This document shows positions 32,746 through 41,975 of a stretch of 64,000 bases of DNA, piece after piece. Position 1 is the first letter of the stretch, and every line of letters begins with the position of its first letter. The translations under genes were made by a program, and so were the position numbers. The stretch lies in NCBI RefSeq assembly GCF_024655565.1, contig NZ_JANKOF010000002.1:62001-126000 (forward strand), in the 5' to 3' direction. Below the pieces are notes generated by a model that was given only the letters and a program-made list of their open reading frames with translations, was not told the origin of the DNA and did not search any database. The DNA comes from Nitratireductor sp. ZSWI3. Its GTDB lineage: Bacteria > Pseudomonadota > Alphaproteobacteria > Rhizobiales > Rhizobiaceae.

Positions 32746-34473
32746 CTACGGGCTCGCCTGATCCTTCGGTTGGCGCCGGCCGGACATGCCCAGAACGACC
32801 GTGCTCAGCACCGACCGCATCTCGGCCGGATGCACCGGCTTGGCCAGGATCGGGATCGACGGATCACCGAGCTCGGCCCGCACCCGGGTTTCGTCGTGAC
32901 CGGTCATGACGATTGCCGGCACATCCTCCCGGGCCAGCTTGCGCACCAGCGCGATGCAATCGGCGCCCGTTCGCTTGCCGCCCAGGTCGAAATCCGTGAC
33001 CAGCACATCGCACCCGTCCACCGTCGCCGGCGGCGCGGTCTCGGCCCGCACCGTGCAGCCCCACTTCTCGAGCAGCGTCGCCGTCGCCAGCAACACATCC
33101 TGATCGTCTTCCACCAGAAGCACGCGCAAGCCGTTCATGACGGACGGCAACGGCACGTCCTTGCGTGGCGCCGGGGTCGCCGGCGCCGGCACGATCTCCA
33201 GCCCTTCGATGCTCACCGTGGTTCCGCGCCCCTGGACCGATCGCATGCCCACGGTGAGATTCATGAGCCGGCCGAGCCTCAACACGATCGGCAGCCCCAG
33301 CCCGACCCCCTCCACGTCGCGGTCGCCCTTCTCGCGGATCTGGTAGAACTCCTCGAAGACATGCGGCAGGTGCACCTCGGCAATGCCCTCGCCCTGGTCG
33401 TGAACCGTGATCGCCAGCTTGCCGCCTCGCCGGCGGCAACCGAGCAGCACCTTGCGGCCGGGAGCATATTTGAAGGCGTTGCTCAGGATGTTCTGGATCA
33501 TCGTCGTCAGCAGCACGTCGTCCGCGAGGACATGGTGCGCGCAGGGCACGACCCGCAGCGACACCTTGGCCCATTCGGCCGCCCGCGAATTCTGCTGCGC
33601 GATGTCCTCGAGCAACTTGCCGATCGCCACGGGCTTCACGCTGGGTTGGACCTTGCCGCTGTCGAGCGTGGAGATATCGAGCAACGAACGGAACAGCCGC
33701 GAAACGCTGTGCAGCGAGCGGTCGATCTTCTCCACCATCGAGCGCTCTTCGGCGCCGAGGCCCGCATCTTGCAGGCAGGCGATGTACAAGCTGATCGCAT
33801 GGATCGGCTGGCGCAGATCGTGGCTCGCCTGGGCGAGAAACCTGGACTTGGCCAGATTGGCTTCCAGCGCCGTGTTGTACACCGCCTGCAGCCGCGCCAG
33901 CAGGCCGAAGATGTAGGCCGGCACGAGAATCGCGGTGATGGCGAGCGTCACCACCATGAACGGATTGGCTTGCCAGTACGCGTTGAACATCCATGTCACG
34001 ACGAGGGAGGCGAGCGCACAACCGGTGGCCGCCACCAGATAGCGCAAGCCGAACCGAAGCCCGTTCCCGACCGTCACCCAAAGCACGAGCGCCCAAACCG
34101 GCAGCGTGTAGGCTCCCCCCATGGCCAGGACGAACGTCATCGCCAGATAGTCGTTGACCATCGCGAAGACGCGGCGACCGAAATTGTAGCCCGGTCGCTT
34201 GATCGTCCTCAGGAGCAGGATCCACGACGCCGGAATGTAGATTGCGGCATAGGCCGATATGACCAGGATCGTGAATGTCGCGTCCTGATCGCCGAGCAGC
34301 AGCGCCACGATCAGGCACAGCAGCGTCAGCGGGCCATTGACAACACGTGTGACCGCCTGCCCCCGCTCGGCATCATAATCTTCGCTCGTGCTGCCCGTGA
34401 GCAGCAAGGTCAGTCGTTCGATCAGAGACACTATGGGGGTCTCTCTCCCCGCCGCGGTCACCGCTATGCTCAT
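32746..34473 (-). CDS. Hybrid sensor histidine kinase with C-terminal receiver
   Basis: A 575-residue protein: six or seven membrane helices (about 40-200), a dimerisation/phosphoacceptor helix with ASHDLRQPIHAISLYIACL (H-box), an ATPase domain (NILSNAFKYA, DQGEGI, GVGLGLPIVLRLGRLM) and a receiver domain at about 455-570 (LRVLLVEDDQDVLLAT, VLVTDFDLGG with the phospho-Asp, AIVMTGH, ILAKPVHP). The membrane input module has no recognised ligand pocket and is reminiscent of RpfC-type sensors. ATG 34473 is chosen, preceded by AGAGGA, and not a start 26 codons upstream. No partner regulator is adjacent. Confidence 0.88.
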   Translation of the reverse strand: MSIAVTAAGRETPIVSLIERLTLLLTGSTSEDYDAERGQAVTRVVNGPLTLLCLIVALLLGDQDATFTILVISAYAAIYIPASWILLLRTIKRPGYNFGRRVFAMVNDYLAMTFVLAMGGAYTLPVWALVLWVTVGNGLRFGLRYLVAATGCALASLVVTWMFNAYWQANPFMVVTLAITAILVPAYIFGLLARLQAVYNTALEANLAKSRFLAQASHDLRQPIHAISLYIACLQDAGLGAEERSMVEKIDRSLHSVSRLFRSLLDISTLDSGKVQPSVKPVAIGKLLEDIAQQNSRAAEWAKVSLRVVPCAHHVLADDVLLTTMIQNILSNAFKYAPGRKVLLGCRRRGGKLAITVHDQGEGIAEVHLPHVFEEFYQIREKGDRDVEGVGLGLPIVLRLGRLMNLTVGMRSVQGRGTTVSIEGLEIVPAPATPAPRKDVPLPSVMNGLRVLLVEDDQDVLLATATLLEKWGCTVRAETAPPATVDGCDVLVTDFDLGGKRTGADCIALVRKLAREDVPAIVMTGHDETRVRAELGDPSIPILAKPVHPAEMRSVLSTVVLGMSGRRQPKDQASP

Positions 34474-34616
34474 GGGGTGTCCTCTGTTGGATCGCCCCTT
34501 TATGGCATGACCGCGCCGGCCGCGACGCATAATCTTCACAAGCCGATGCACAGGTTCGAAAGGTCACAGCGGCGCCTTTTGCGCATCCGAATGGACGCGC
34601 GTGGCTGAAACGTTCG

Positions 34617-35144
34617 CTATTGCGTCAGGACGATCGTGCGGTCGAGCGCCGCCGCAAAACCCTTCAGCGAAACGGAAAACGGCACTTCCTTCTGAGCATC
34701 GCTGGCATAGGTGCCGATCTTCAGTCTTTCGCTCGCGCGCAGCGCCTTTGTCGTCTCCTCCGTGAAGATCAGGGGGAGGATGCATCCGACGGGCAGACAG
34801 GTTTGAAAATGAGAGGGTTTTCCGGGCGGCAGATCGTCGATGCTGAAGGTCGCGCCCTTCTTGAGATCGAGACCGAAAGGCAGCACGAGCGAGCCTCTCA
34901 GTCCGCCGTCATCGGAAGGCGTCAGCTCGATGGCCAGAACCCGCTGCCCGTCCTTCTGGATCTGCCGCTGGGTGAATGCGCAGCGGCGCTTCTCGCCCTG
35001 CCCCACGCAGGCAACCGTCCAGTCGTCGTAGGTTTCCGACAGGGAGGATGGCGCATCGGACGATTGGGTTTCGGCTTGCGCCAAAGCGGCAGTGGCGGCG
35101 AAAAAGATCGCCGCCACTGCCACAGACATGTTGCGGGGCATCAT
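34617..35144 (-). CDS. Invasion-associated locus B (IalB) family periplasmic protein
   Basis: A 175-residue protein with a signal peptide (SVAVAAIFFAATAALAQA), then the IalB-family pattern: YDDWTVACVGQGEKRRCAFTQRQIQKDGQRVLAIEL, LRGSLVLPFGLDLKKGATFSIDD, and FQTCLPVGCILPLIFTEETTKALR. Two Cys pairs suggest disulfides. In Bartonella the family affects entry into red cells; in free-living relatives the role is unknown. Its ATG overlaps the TGA of the autotransporter gene (TGATGATG), so the two are made together. Confidence 0.87.
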   Translation of the reverse strand: MMPRNMSVAVAAIFFAATAALAQAETQSSDAPSSLSETYDDWTVACVGQGEKRRCAFTQRQIQKDGQRVLAIELTPSDDGGLRGSLVLPFGLDLKKGATFSIDDLPPGKPSHFQTCLPVGCILPLIFTEETTKALRASERLKIGTYASDAQKEVPFSVSLKGFAAALDRTIVLTQ

Positions 35145-38100
35145 CAGAAGCGAATGCCCAGTCTCGCGTCGAGCCCGTTGGTGCCCGAGCCCGACCCGAA
35201 CTCGCCATTGTAGGTTATGCCGAGCGTGGCCGCCTCGGTCACCTTCATGTCGAGGCCGAGCTGGAGCACGACCGTGTCTTCGGCGATGGGAACCCCCGTG
35301 ACCGCATAGGCCTCGCTGCCGGCGAAGGCGAATTGCGAGGACGGCGCGACATCACCAAACGCGTGGCGCCAGCCCACCGTTCCGCTGGCGGTCGCCTGGA
35401 TTCCGCCGAGCATGAAATCGGAGGACGCCCGCAGACCCAGCGTGGTGAAGGTCGTGTCGAGCGTTTCGCCCGTGCTGGTGAGGGCGGCGGCCCCGCCCTT
35501 TTCCGCAAAACCGTCGGTGCGCAGGTTCACATGGGCCAGATTGGCGAAGGGCTCGAAGGATGCGACCGCGCTGTCCAACCGGTAACCGAGTTCTCCATAG
35601 GCCTGGAAGGTGCCGGCATCGTAATCGGCGGTCAGCCGTTCGCTGAAGCCGGGAAAGGCCACCGAGCGGTTGGTCGAGAGCTTGTGCCACGTGTAGGTGA
35701 GCCCCGAGCGGAACGACAGGGCGCCCCACTGCGAACCGCCGTAAAGGCCGAGGTGGTAATTGTCGCTGTCGCCTGAAGATGCACGCGCATCGGCGTCGAA
35801 TGTCGAGCGGCTGTATCCGGCAAGAAGGCCTGCCCGCCAGTTTCCGAGCGGGGCGTCGATGCCCGTTATGAAGCCGCCTGTCGAGATATCCAGTCCTGCC
35901 GCGTTGGCGTCGCCGTCAATATCGCTCCACGAGCCAAAAGCCTGCCCCCAGCCGACCACGCCCGGTGCAGCCGCGCCTTCGAGCTTTGGCCCATCCTCGC
36001 CATAGGCAAGAACCGGCAGGCTTGCGGTGGCAACGTCGCCGAAGGCGGCCCGGATGCGGCCATTGGCGGCATCCCGAACGTGCTGGCTGCCCAGGATCAG
36101 CGCGGTCTGGGCCGAGGCGTGAACCTCGCCGGAGAGCTGCTCGAAAGCATTCCGGGCTTCCTCGGCGCTCAACAACAGCAGCCTGTTGTAGAGCTGCAGC
36201 GACGAGCCGCTCTGCTCCAGCGTGTTGAGCGCGACAGCCACATTGCGCTGGTTGTCGGTTTCGGCAACGCGGTCGAAGAGGCCCGTGCCGGGTCCGCCGG
36301 GGTCACCAGGCCCGCCAGGGTCACCGGGTCCACCGGGGTCTCCGGGACCACCCGGGTCACCGGGTCCGCCAGGGTCTCCGGGGCCACCCGGGTCTCCGGG
36401 TCCACCGGGGTCTCCGGGACCACCCGGGTCACCGGGTCCGCCGGGATCTCCGGGTCCGCCAGGATCGCCGGGGCCACCGGGATCGCCGGGCCCGCCCGGA
36501 TCCAGCACGGCGATCGTCAGATCGACTGCATTTGTGCCGTGGACGAGATCGACATCAAGGAAGGCCGACTTCGAGATCGCCTCGGCGAACTCACCGGAAA
36601 TCCCCTTCTCGGCGGTCAGGATCGTATAGGTCTGGCCGTTCTGGTAGCTCGTGTTGGAATCGAGAGCCGTGACCTCGACATTGACGCCGCTGCCGATCGT
36701 CACCTTGCCGCCATTGTCGAAGATATCGAGCGAGGATTCGTAGCCGATGTCCTTGACGACGATCTTATCGCTCGTGCCATCGCCGAGGACGTCCACCTCG
36801 TAAACCGAATTGTCGTGGAACGCGAGCGATCCCATGACGGTCAATGTGCCGGCCGAATTATCACCCGGCGCAATGCGCGCATTCCGCTCGAGCAGGACGG
36901 ATCCGACGGTTCCCGATCCACCGAGCTTGCCGAAAAGAGCCGGATCGCGGCCGGCATTCGATTCCGCTCCCCAGACGTCGATGCGGTTCGAATAGCGGGC
37001 GAGCGTTTCCCCGGAGCTTTCGACCTCATAGATGCGGCCGACGGTGCCGTCGACGATCAGCGTGCCGCTCTTGACCTGGAAAGTGGTCTTGGTCTCCCTG
37101 TCCGCGCGCGCGTCGAGATCCGTCGTGTCCATGTCGCTCTTGAGCACAAGCCGCGCATCGGCGCCGTCGACGACGACGGCGCGACTATTGCTTCGCGTCG
37201 TGTAGAACTCGGACAGGTCGCCATCGATGATCGTCTCTCCGGAATAGCTTTCGATGAAGCCATCGCCCGAGAGCGTGTTGGCGAAGACGTGGCCGGTATC
37301 GGTGTGATTGAAGTACAGGCCGGCATCATCGAGAAGGATCGTCGCATCGGCATTGAGAGAGCCGGCGGCGTTCGGGTCTCCCATGACCAGCCAGCCATCG
37401 TCGCTCTCCTTCGCGCCGCCGATGATCAGCGCGTTGCGGAGATTGAACTGGCCGCCAACCTCCAGATGCCCGCCGTCGCTGAGCGCCACCCGTCCATTTG
37501 CGTTGAAGTTGCCGGAAACATCGAACACGCTGTCCTGGCCATCGACCGAGAGATAGGCAAGGAGCCCAACGCCGGCCGCGTCGGCGCTCACCGTGCCGCC
37601 GCTCTCGACACGCACGCCACCTTGCGAGGAGATCGCCAGGACCGGCGTTTCCAACAAGCCGCCGTTGGAGACCGTGATGTAGCCCGTGTTGAAAGCGCCT
37701 TCGAGATCGACGCGCTCATCGACATGCAGCACGGAGCCCGCACCGGTGATGGTCGTGTTCTCGCCGAGCTTCAGGGTTTTCGTTTCGACCCTGCCTCCCG
37801 CCTCGATGGCAAAGCCGTTGCGGTTTGTCATCGCGCCGGTGTTGAGCCACCTGGACCCCTCGCCGCTGACCACGACCGAATTGCCCTGCCCGCCGAGGGA
37901 GACGGTATTGGTGGAGATGAGCCCCCCTTCCCTGATGGCGATGGGATCGACGATCGCCGTACTGCTGCTCAGGCCGTGGAGTTCGTCGGCTTGCAGCACG
38001 GAGCCCGCGCCCGAGACGACGATGCGGGATTCGCCGCCATAGCCGACCGCATTGCTGATGCGGACCCGCTCGGCGAAAACCTTGCCGCCGTTCTCGACGA

Positions 38101-38566
38101 TGAGGGTGCCGTTGCCATTGCCGATGCCGGTGGCACCAATGCCGAGCACGCCGGCATAGGCGATGGGAGCATCCCCGCTGAGATGCCATTCCGCCCCCGG
38201 GCCGGAGACCCTGACCGTGCCCGTGCGGGGCATATCGCGGCTGCCGCCGAGGCCGATAAAGCCCGCACCGCTATAGACCTTCGTGCCGACGATCGACAAT
38301 TCGGCAGGCACGCCGTTCACCGTGCCGACCGTCAGCTCGCCATTGATGGCGTGCTGATCCGTCCAGGTCACCGAGCCCTGGTCGAGCGTGCAGTCGGTGA
38401 CGGTTGGATTGCTTCCAAGCCGCGTGTCGCAGACGACCTGAGCTTGCGCTTCGCCAAGGCCGACCGCAGCCATCGCCGAAAGCGCGAATCCCAATCCGGT
38501 GCAGCCAAGAGCCGTGGAGCTGCGGAGCCATCTCTTGAGCTCGAAAAATTTCCTTTTATGAATCAA
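35144..38566 (-). CDS. Large autotransporter adhesin-like protein (type V secretion)
   Basis: An 1140-residue protein: long basic signal peptide ([14 protein letters not shown] ... GLGEAQAQ, about 1-43), a passenger of about 640 residues with repeated Gly/Asn/Val beta-helix rungs ([37 protein letters not shown]), a 72-residue linker of DPGGPG repeats (689-760), then a linking segment and an outer-membrane barrel ending in LDARLGIRF. The start is TTG 38566, eight bases after GGGAG; no ATG fits. Passenger function (adhesion, aggregation) is inferred from fold. Coupled to the IalB-family gene downstream. Confidence 0.9.
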   Translation of the reverse strand: MIHKRKFFELKRWLRSSTALGCTGLGFALSAMAAVGLGEAQAQVVCDTRLGSNPTVTDCTLDQGSVTWTDQHAINGELTVGTVNGVPAELSIVGTKVYSGAGFIGLGGSRDMPRTGTVRVSGPGAEWHLSGDAPIAYAGVLGIGATGIGNGNGTLIVENGGKVFAERVRISNAVGYGGESRIVVSGAGSVLQADELHGLSSSTAIVDPIAIREGGLISTNTVSLGGQGNSVVVSGEGSRWLNTGAMTNRNGFAIEAGGRVETKTLKLGENTTITGAGSVLHVDERVDLEGAFNTGYITVSNGGLLETPVLAISSQGGVRVESGGTVSADAAGVGLLAYLSVDGQDSVFDVSGNFNANGRVALSDGGHLEVGGQFNLRNALIIGGAKESDDGWLVMGDPNAAGSLNADATILLDDAGLYFNHTDTGHVFANTLSGDGFIESYSGETIIDGDLSEFYTTRSNSRAVVVDGADARLVLKSDMDTTDLDARADRETKTTFQVKSGTLIVDGTVGRIYEVESSGETLARYSNRIDVWGAESNAGRDPALFGKLGGSGTVGSVLLERNARIAPGDNSAGTLTVMGSLAFHDNSVYEVDVLGDGTSDKIVVKDIGYESSLDIFDNGGKVTIGSGVNVEVTALDSNTSYQNGQTYTILTAEKGISGEFAEAISKSAFLDVDLVHGTNAVDLTIAVLDPGGPGDPGGPGDPGGPGDPGGPGDPGGPGDPGGPGDPGGPGDPGGPGDPGGPGDPGGPGDPGGPGDPGGPGTGLFDRVAETDNQRNVAVALNTLEQSGSSLQLYNRLLLLSAEEARNAFEQLSGEVHASAQTALILGSQHVRDAANGRIRAAFGDVATASLPVLAYGEDGPKLEGAAAPGVVGWGQAFGSWSDIDGDANAAGLDISTGGFITGIDAPLGNWRAGLLAGYSRSTFDADARASSGDSDNYHLGLYGGSQWGALSFRSGLTYTWHKLSTNRSVAFPGFSERLTADYDAGTFQAYGELGYRLDSAVASFEPFANLAHVNLRTDGFAEKGGAAALTSTGETLDTTFTTLGLRASSDFMLGGIQATASGTVGWRHAFGDVAPSSQFAFAGSEAYAVTGVPIAEDTVVLQLGLDMKVTEAATLGITYNGEFGSGSGTNGLDARLGIRF
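36287..36502 (-). repeat. Tandem 18-bp repeat encoding DPGGPG linker (12 units)
   Basis: 216 bases made of twelve 18-base units with synonymous changes (GGT/GGA/GGC, CCC/CCG) between units. The 36-base periodicity of some variants shows that pairs of units were duplicated together. It codes a stiff, proline-glycine linker between passenger and barrel. Its length is likely to vary between strains by slippage. Confidence 0.92.
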
Positions 38567-38877
38567 TGAAATGCTCCCACAACAAATGCTGAAACCGACA
38601 AAGCGTCATCGAGCGTCGAGCCGAATGCCCGATTGCTCGTTGGCGCACATTCAGCATGCGAAGGAGATTTTGGCCATTAGCACAGATGCACTATCGGCCT
38701 GCCCGAATGGCTTGAAAACCTTCAAACCTGCAGTACCGGCAAGAATTCATCGACCCGACTGTTGTCCCCAACATCGGCTGTGCTCACGGTAATCTTTTGA
38801 AGAATATCGCGGCATGGCCGGAGCCGCCTGCGAAGAGACGTTGCCCCGGATCTTTGCTTGAAGCGCCTGGCGCTCCG
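38567..38877. other. Intergenic region upstream of the autotransporter
   Basis: About 310 bases between the autotransporter start and the end of the potassium-channel regulatory gene. Short open frames here show no coding character. It should hold the autotransporter promoter; I see the GGGAG ribosome site close to 38567-38580 but no clear -35/-10 pair or palindrome. Confidence 0.5.
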
Positions 38878-39549
38878 TCAGCTCACGGCCGCGAATTTTT
38901 CCACGAGATCGGTCGGCCCGGAGACGATGAGAAGATCGCCATGCTCGACCACCGTTTCGGGCGTCGCGTAGGTGAAATCCGCCCGCGCCCGCTTCACGCC
39001 CACCACGGTGATGCCGTATTTGGTTCTGACGCCGGATTCCTCCAGAGACTTGCCAGCCGCCTCACGCGGCGCCCGCGTCTTGGCGATGGCGAAGCCGTCG
39101 TCGAATTCGATGAAATCGATCATTTTGCCGGTGACGAGATGCGCCACGCGCTCGCCCATGGCGGCTTCCGGATAGACGACGTGATGCGCGCCGGTCCGCT
39201 CCAGGATGCGGCCGTGGCGCGGGTTCACGGCCTTCGCCCAGACATCCGGCACCCCGAGTTCGGAAAGCGCCAGCACCGTCAGCACGCTCGCCTCGATATC
39301 GCTGCCGATGCCGACCACGGCGCGGGCATAATCCTGCACGCCGAGGCGGCGCAGCGCATCGCTGTTGCTGCTGTCGGCCTCCACGACATGGGTGAGACGG
39401 CTGGCCCAGCTCTGAACGAGTTCCGCATTCTCGTCGATGGCGAGAACGTCGTGGCCCAGACGGACGAGAGATTGCGCGACGGCGCTGCCGAAGCGGCCGA
39501 GACCGATGACGACGACGCCATTGTCATTGTGCGGTTTGTTCTTAGCCAA
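38878..39549 (-). CDS. Potassium uptake regulatory subunit TrkA/KtrA
   Basis: A 223-residue RCK protein: RCK_N nucleotide site VVVIGLGRFGSAVAQSLVRLGHDVLAIDENAELVQ with the acidic residue after strand 2, and an RCK_C domain from about residue 140 (TGKMIDFIEFDDGFAIAKTRAP ... LLIVSGPTDLVEKFA). The size equals KtrA, not two-domain-repeat TrkA. I chose TTG 39549, ten bases after AGAGGAG, which overlaps the stop of the channel gene by eight bases; earlier in-frame Met codons lie inside the channel gene. It gates the channel in response to ATP/ADP or NADH. Confidence 0.88.
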   Translation of the reverse strand: MAKNKPHNDNGVVVIGLGRFGSAVAQSLVRLGHDVLAIDENAELVQSWASRLTHVVEADSSNSDALRRLGVQDYARAVVGIGSDIEASVLTVLALSELGVPDVWAKAVNPRHGRILERTGAHHVVYPEAAMGERVAHLVTGKMIDFIEFDDGFAIAKTRAPREAAGKSLEESGVRTKYGITVVGVKRARADFTYATPETVVEHGDLLIVSGPTDLVEKFAAVS

Positions 39550-40873
39550 CGATCGGGCGCTCCTCTGGATAGCGATAGGGAACATAGCGCTCTTGCAGGG
39601 CAAGCGCGCTGGCGAGCGTGATGGTGCCGACGCGGCCGACGAACATCAGCACGATGATCGTCAACTGCCCCGAGGTGGGAAGGTCTGCGGTAATGCCTGT
39701 GGACAGGCCAACGGTGGCGAAGGCCGAGACCACCTCGAAGACGACGTCCTGCAAGGGAAAGCTGGTCACGCTGAGAAGGATGAGCACGCCGGCGCTGACC
39801 ATCCCGGCAGCCAGAAGCACGACGGTCAATGCCTGGCGCTGGACGTGAGTGCCGATGCGGCGGTTGAACGCCGTCGTGTCGTTCCGCCCGCGGATTTCGG
39901 CCCACACCACGAAGCCGAGCAGAAAGAAGGTGGTGACCTTGATGCCGCCGGCCGTCCCCGCGCTGCCGCCGCCGATCAGCATCAGCGCATAGGTCACGGC
40001 GAGCGTCTCGATGCGCATGCTCCCCACATCGATGCTGTTGAAGCCGGCGGTCCTCGCCATCACCGAATGGCTGGCGGCGTTCATGAGCTTTCCCGGCCAG
40101 TCGAAGGCACCGAGGGTCGCCGGGTTGGTCCATTCATAAGCGGCTGTCGCAGCAAGGCCGAGGGCCAGCAGGAAGGCCGTGCCGAGAAGCGTGATCTTGG
40201 TGTGGACCGACCAGCGGGCAGGCTTCCGGATTCCTTGCCGAAGCTCGAAGAGCACGGGAAAACCCAGCCCTCCGATCACCACGGCCGCCATGATCGGGAT
40301 CAGCATCGCCGGATCGAGGGCAAAGCCGGAAAGACTGTCGGAATAAGTGGAAAAGCCGGCATTGTTGAATGCCGAGACCGCCTGAAACAATCCATGCCAT
40401 GCCGCCTCGCCCCAGGCATTGTCGTAGACAAGGCGCAGCCGCAGGGCGAGCACCGCCGCCGTCAACAGCTCGACCGTGACCGTCACGATCACGATGAGAC
40501 GGAGTATTCCCGTCACGTCGCCGAGCGACAGGCTCTTGGTCTCGGCCTGGGCGACCAGGCGACTTGAAAGCTTGAGCCTTCGGGTGACGAGAAGGCCGAG
40601 CAGCGTGGCGCCCGTCATGATTCCCAACCCGCCCACTTGGAACAGCGCGAGAATGACGCCCTGGCCGAAGGCCGACCAATAGGTCGGTGTGTCCTGGACG
40701 ATGAGGCCGGTGACGCAGACCGCAGACGTCGCGGTGAACAACGCCGTCAGGAAGGGCGCGCTGTCCGGGCCGCTGCGAGACGCCGGCAGCATCAGCAGCA
40801 CGGTGCCGATGAGGATTGCGATCAGGAAAGCCAGCGGCACCAGCCGCGCAGGATGCTGAATCGGATGTCGCAA
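39542..40873 (-). CDS. Potassium uptake channel subunit KtrB/TrkH
   Basis: A 443-residue membrane protein with the four pore loops of the SKT family: ATSAVCVTGLIV, AFNNAGFSTYS, MARTAGFNSID and AFATVGLSTGI, each with the filter Gly. Length matches KtrB. Together with the following RCK gene it forms a K+ (Na+-coupled) uptake system. The start appears to be TTG 40873, eight bases after AGGGA; no in-frame ATG lies nearby. Both genes of this pair thus use TTG. Confidence 0.9.
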   Translation of the reverse strand: MRHPIQHPARLVPLAFLIAILIGTVLLMLPASRSGPDSAPFLTALFTATSAVCVTGLIVQDTPTYWSAFGQGVILALFQVGGLGIMTGATLLGLLVTRRLKLSSRLVAQAETKSLSLGDVTGILRLIVIVTVTVELLTAAVLALRLRLVYDNAWGEAAWHGLFQAVSAFNNAGFSTYSDSLSGFALDPAMLIPIMAAVVIGGLGFPVLFELRQGIRKPARWSVHTKITLLGTAFLLALGLAATAAYEWTNPATLGAFDWPGKLMNAASHSVMARTAGFNSIDVGSMRIETLAVTYALMLIGGGSAGTAGGIKVTTFFLLGFVVWAEIRGRNDTTAFNRRIGTHVQRQALTVVLLAAGMVSAGVLILLSVTSFPLQDVVFEVVSAFATVGLSTGITADLPTSGQLTIIVLMFVGRVGTITLASALALQERYVPYRYPEERPIVG

Positions 40874-40986
40874 TGCGTTTCCCTGACTTTCCAGGAAGTG
40901 AGGAGACCAGACAGACTTGGTACCTGCCGTACAGCATTGGCATGCACTTGGTCCAGATCAAGGGAGCGTGCGCGCCGATGGCAACG

Positions 40987-41139
40987 ATGCGCCCGACGAC
41001 CTCGTACCCTCACGTCGTCTACCGGCCCGAACGCGCCCTCCTCCGCCGCCTCGTCGCCTTCCGGGACTGGCTTCTCGAAGAAGCCGCGCAGCTTCGCCGC
41101 AGCGCCCCCTCAGGCTCACCGCGCAGTGGCGCATGTTGA
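40987..41139 (+). pseudogene. Remnant of a LysR-family regulator C-terminus
   Basis: The frame gives TSYPHVVYRPERALLRRLVAFRDWLLEEAAQLRRS, which looks like the last 35 residues of a GcvA-type LysR protein (VVYPERALxxPxVxAFRDWLxxEA). No HTH or effector domain is found upstream; the preceding bases belong to the KtrB gene on the other strand. Probably a decayed 3' end. Confidence 0.4.
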
Positions 41140-41154
41140 GCAGGCCTTCCCGAA

Positions 41155-41832
41155 TCAGGGCGCCTGATCTGCGTTGACGGCAAAGCGCAGGACCATTTTC
41201 ACCACGTGCTCGCGCAAGGTCTCCTGCCCCCCGGCGCTGTAAAGGCGGTCTCCGAATATGAGGGAGAAGGTCGCGCGGTTGGATACATTGAAGAAGCTGA
41301 GCGCGCTTATCTGCCAGTGGAGTTCGAGCGGATCGACGTCCTCGCGGAAAACGCCCGCCTCCTTGCCGCGCCTGCAGATCGCCTGCAGCTTCTCAACGGC
41401 GCCAGCGTTGAGGCTGCCGATCAGGTCCGACTGACTGATATAGGCACCGTGGTGGATGTTCTCGATCATCACCAGGCGGATGAAGTCGGGATTGCTGTTG
41501 TGGTGATCGAAGGTGAACTCGACAAGACGCCTGAGCGCCTCCACCGGTGGCAGATGCTCGAGATCGAGGTCGCGCTCGCCCTCGCGCACTTTACCATAGG
41601 CTTCCTCCAGCACACGGCGGTAGAGCCCGTCCTTGTCGCCGAAATAGTAATAGATCATGCGCTTCGAAGTGCGCGTCTTGGCTGCGATCTCGTCCATGCG
41701 CGCGCCTGACAGGCCGTTGGCGGCGAATTCCGACGTCGCGACCGCGAGGATGTTCGACTGCACGCCGGCGGGGTCCTGCTTCCAGCCACCACGGCTGATG
41801 GTTTTCTGTGGTTCCAGGTTCAACTCGCCCAT
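41155..41832 (-). CDS. TetR-family regulator of quinate/shikimate locus
   Basis: A 225-residue regulator with HTH (VQSNILAVATSEFAANGLSGARMDEIAAKTRTSKRMIYYYFGDKDGLYRRVLEEAY) and a C-terminal domain of the kind found with aromatic-acid degradation genes (FIRLVMIENIHHGAYI, LHWQISALSFFNVSNRATFSLIFG). ATG 41832 has AAGGAG nine bases upstream; an in-frame start 18 codons earlier would overlap the operator. It faces the quinate/shikimate genes over two related operator-like sequences, so it most likely represses them until an intermediate binds. Confidence 0.87.
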   Translation of the reverse strand: MGELNLEPQKTISRGGWKQDPAGVQSNILAVATSEFAANGLSGARMDEIAAKTRTSKRMIYYYFGDKDGLYRRVLEEAYGKVREGERDLDLEHLPPVEALRRLVEFTFDHHNSNPDFIRLVMIENIHHGAYISQSDLIGSLNAGAVEKLQAICRRGKEAGVFREDVDPLELHWQISALSFFNVSNRATFSLIFGDRLYSAGGQETLREHVVKMVLRFAVNADQAP

Positions 41833-41866
41833 GCACGCATTCTCCTTGCTCCGATGGTTCTTATAC

Positions 41867-41915
41867 GAATTAACCGGTTCGTTCAAAGCTCTTGACTGAA
41901 TTAACTGGATAGTAC
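41867..41915. promoter_or_regulatory. Two operator-like repeats 31 bp apart, TetR/dehydrogenase divergent region
   Basis: Site 1, 41867-41884, has GAA-N2-AACCGGTT-N2-TTC, a near-perfect dyad. Site 2, 41898-41915, shares GAATTAAC, GG, GT and C at the same spacing but is less symmetrical. Their offset of 31 bases is three helical turns. TTGACT at 41893-41898, at the edge of site 2, could be a -35 element for the catabolic operon. Confidence 0.6.
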
Positions 41916-41975
41916 AAATTTGCGATCCTTGGCGCGCTTGAGGAGGAATGGCGCAGCCATGAGGGAGGATCGGAT

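Noticed and set aside
36287-36502. Possible CRISPR array because of regular repeats
   Set aside because: Units are 18 bases with no spacers and are in frame within a protein linker.
36080-38569. Open frame of 829 codons on the plus strand opposite the autotransporter
   Set aside because: It is a shadow of the minus-strand gene in GC-rich DNA: composition is rich in Arg/Asp/Ala with no domain, and its collagen-like neighbour frame (PGPPGS) is only the complement of the DPGGPG repeat.
38571-38792. 73-codon frame upstream of the autotransporter
   Set aside because: No ribosome site, no recognisable sequence pattern, and it lies where the autotransporter promoter should be.
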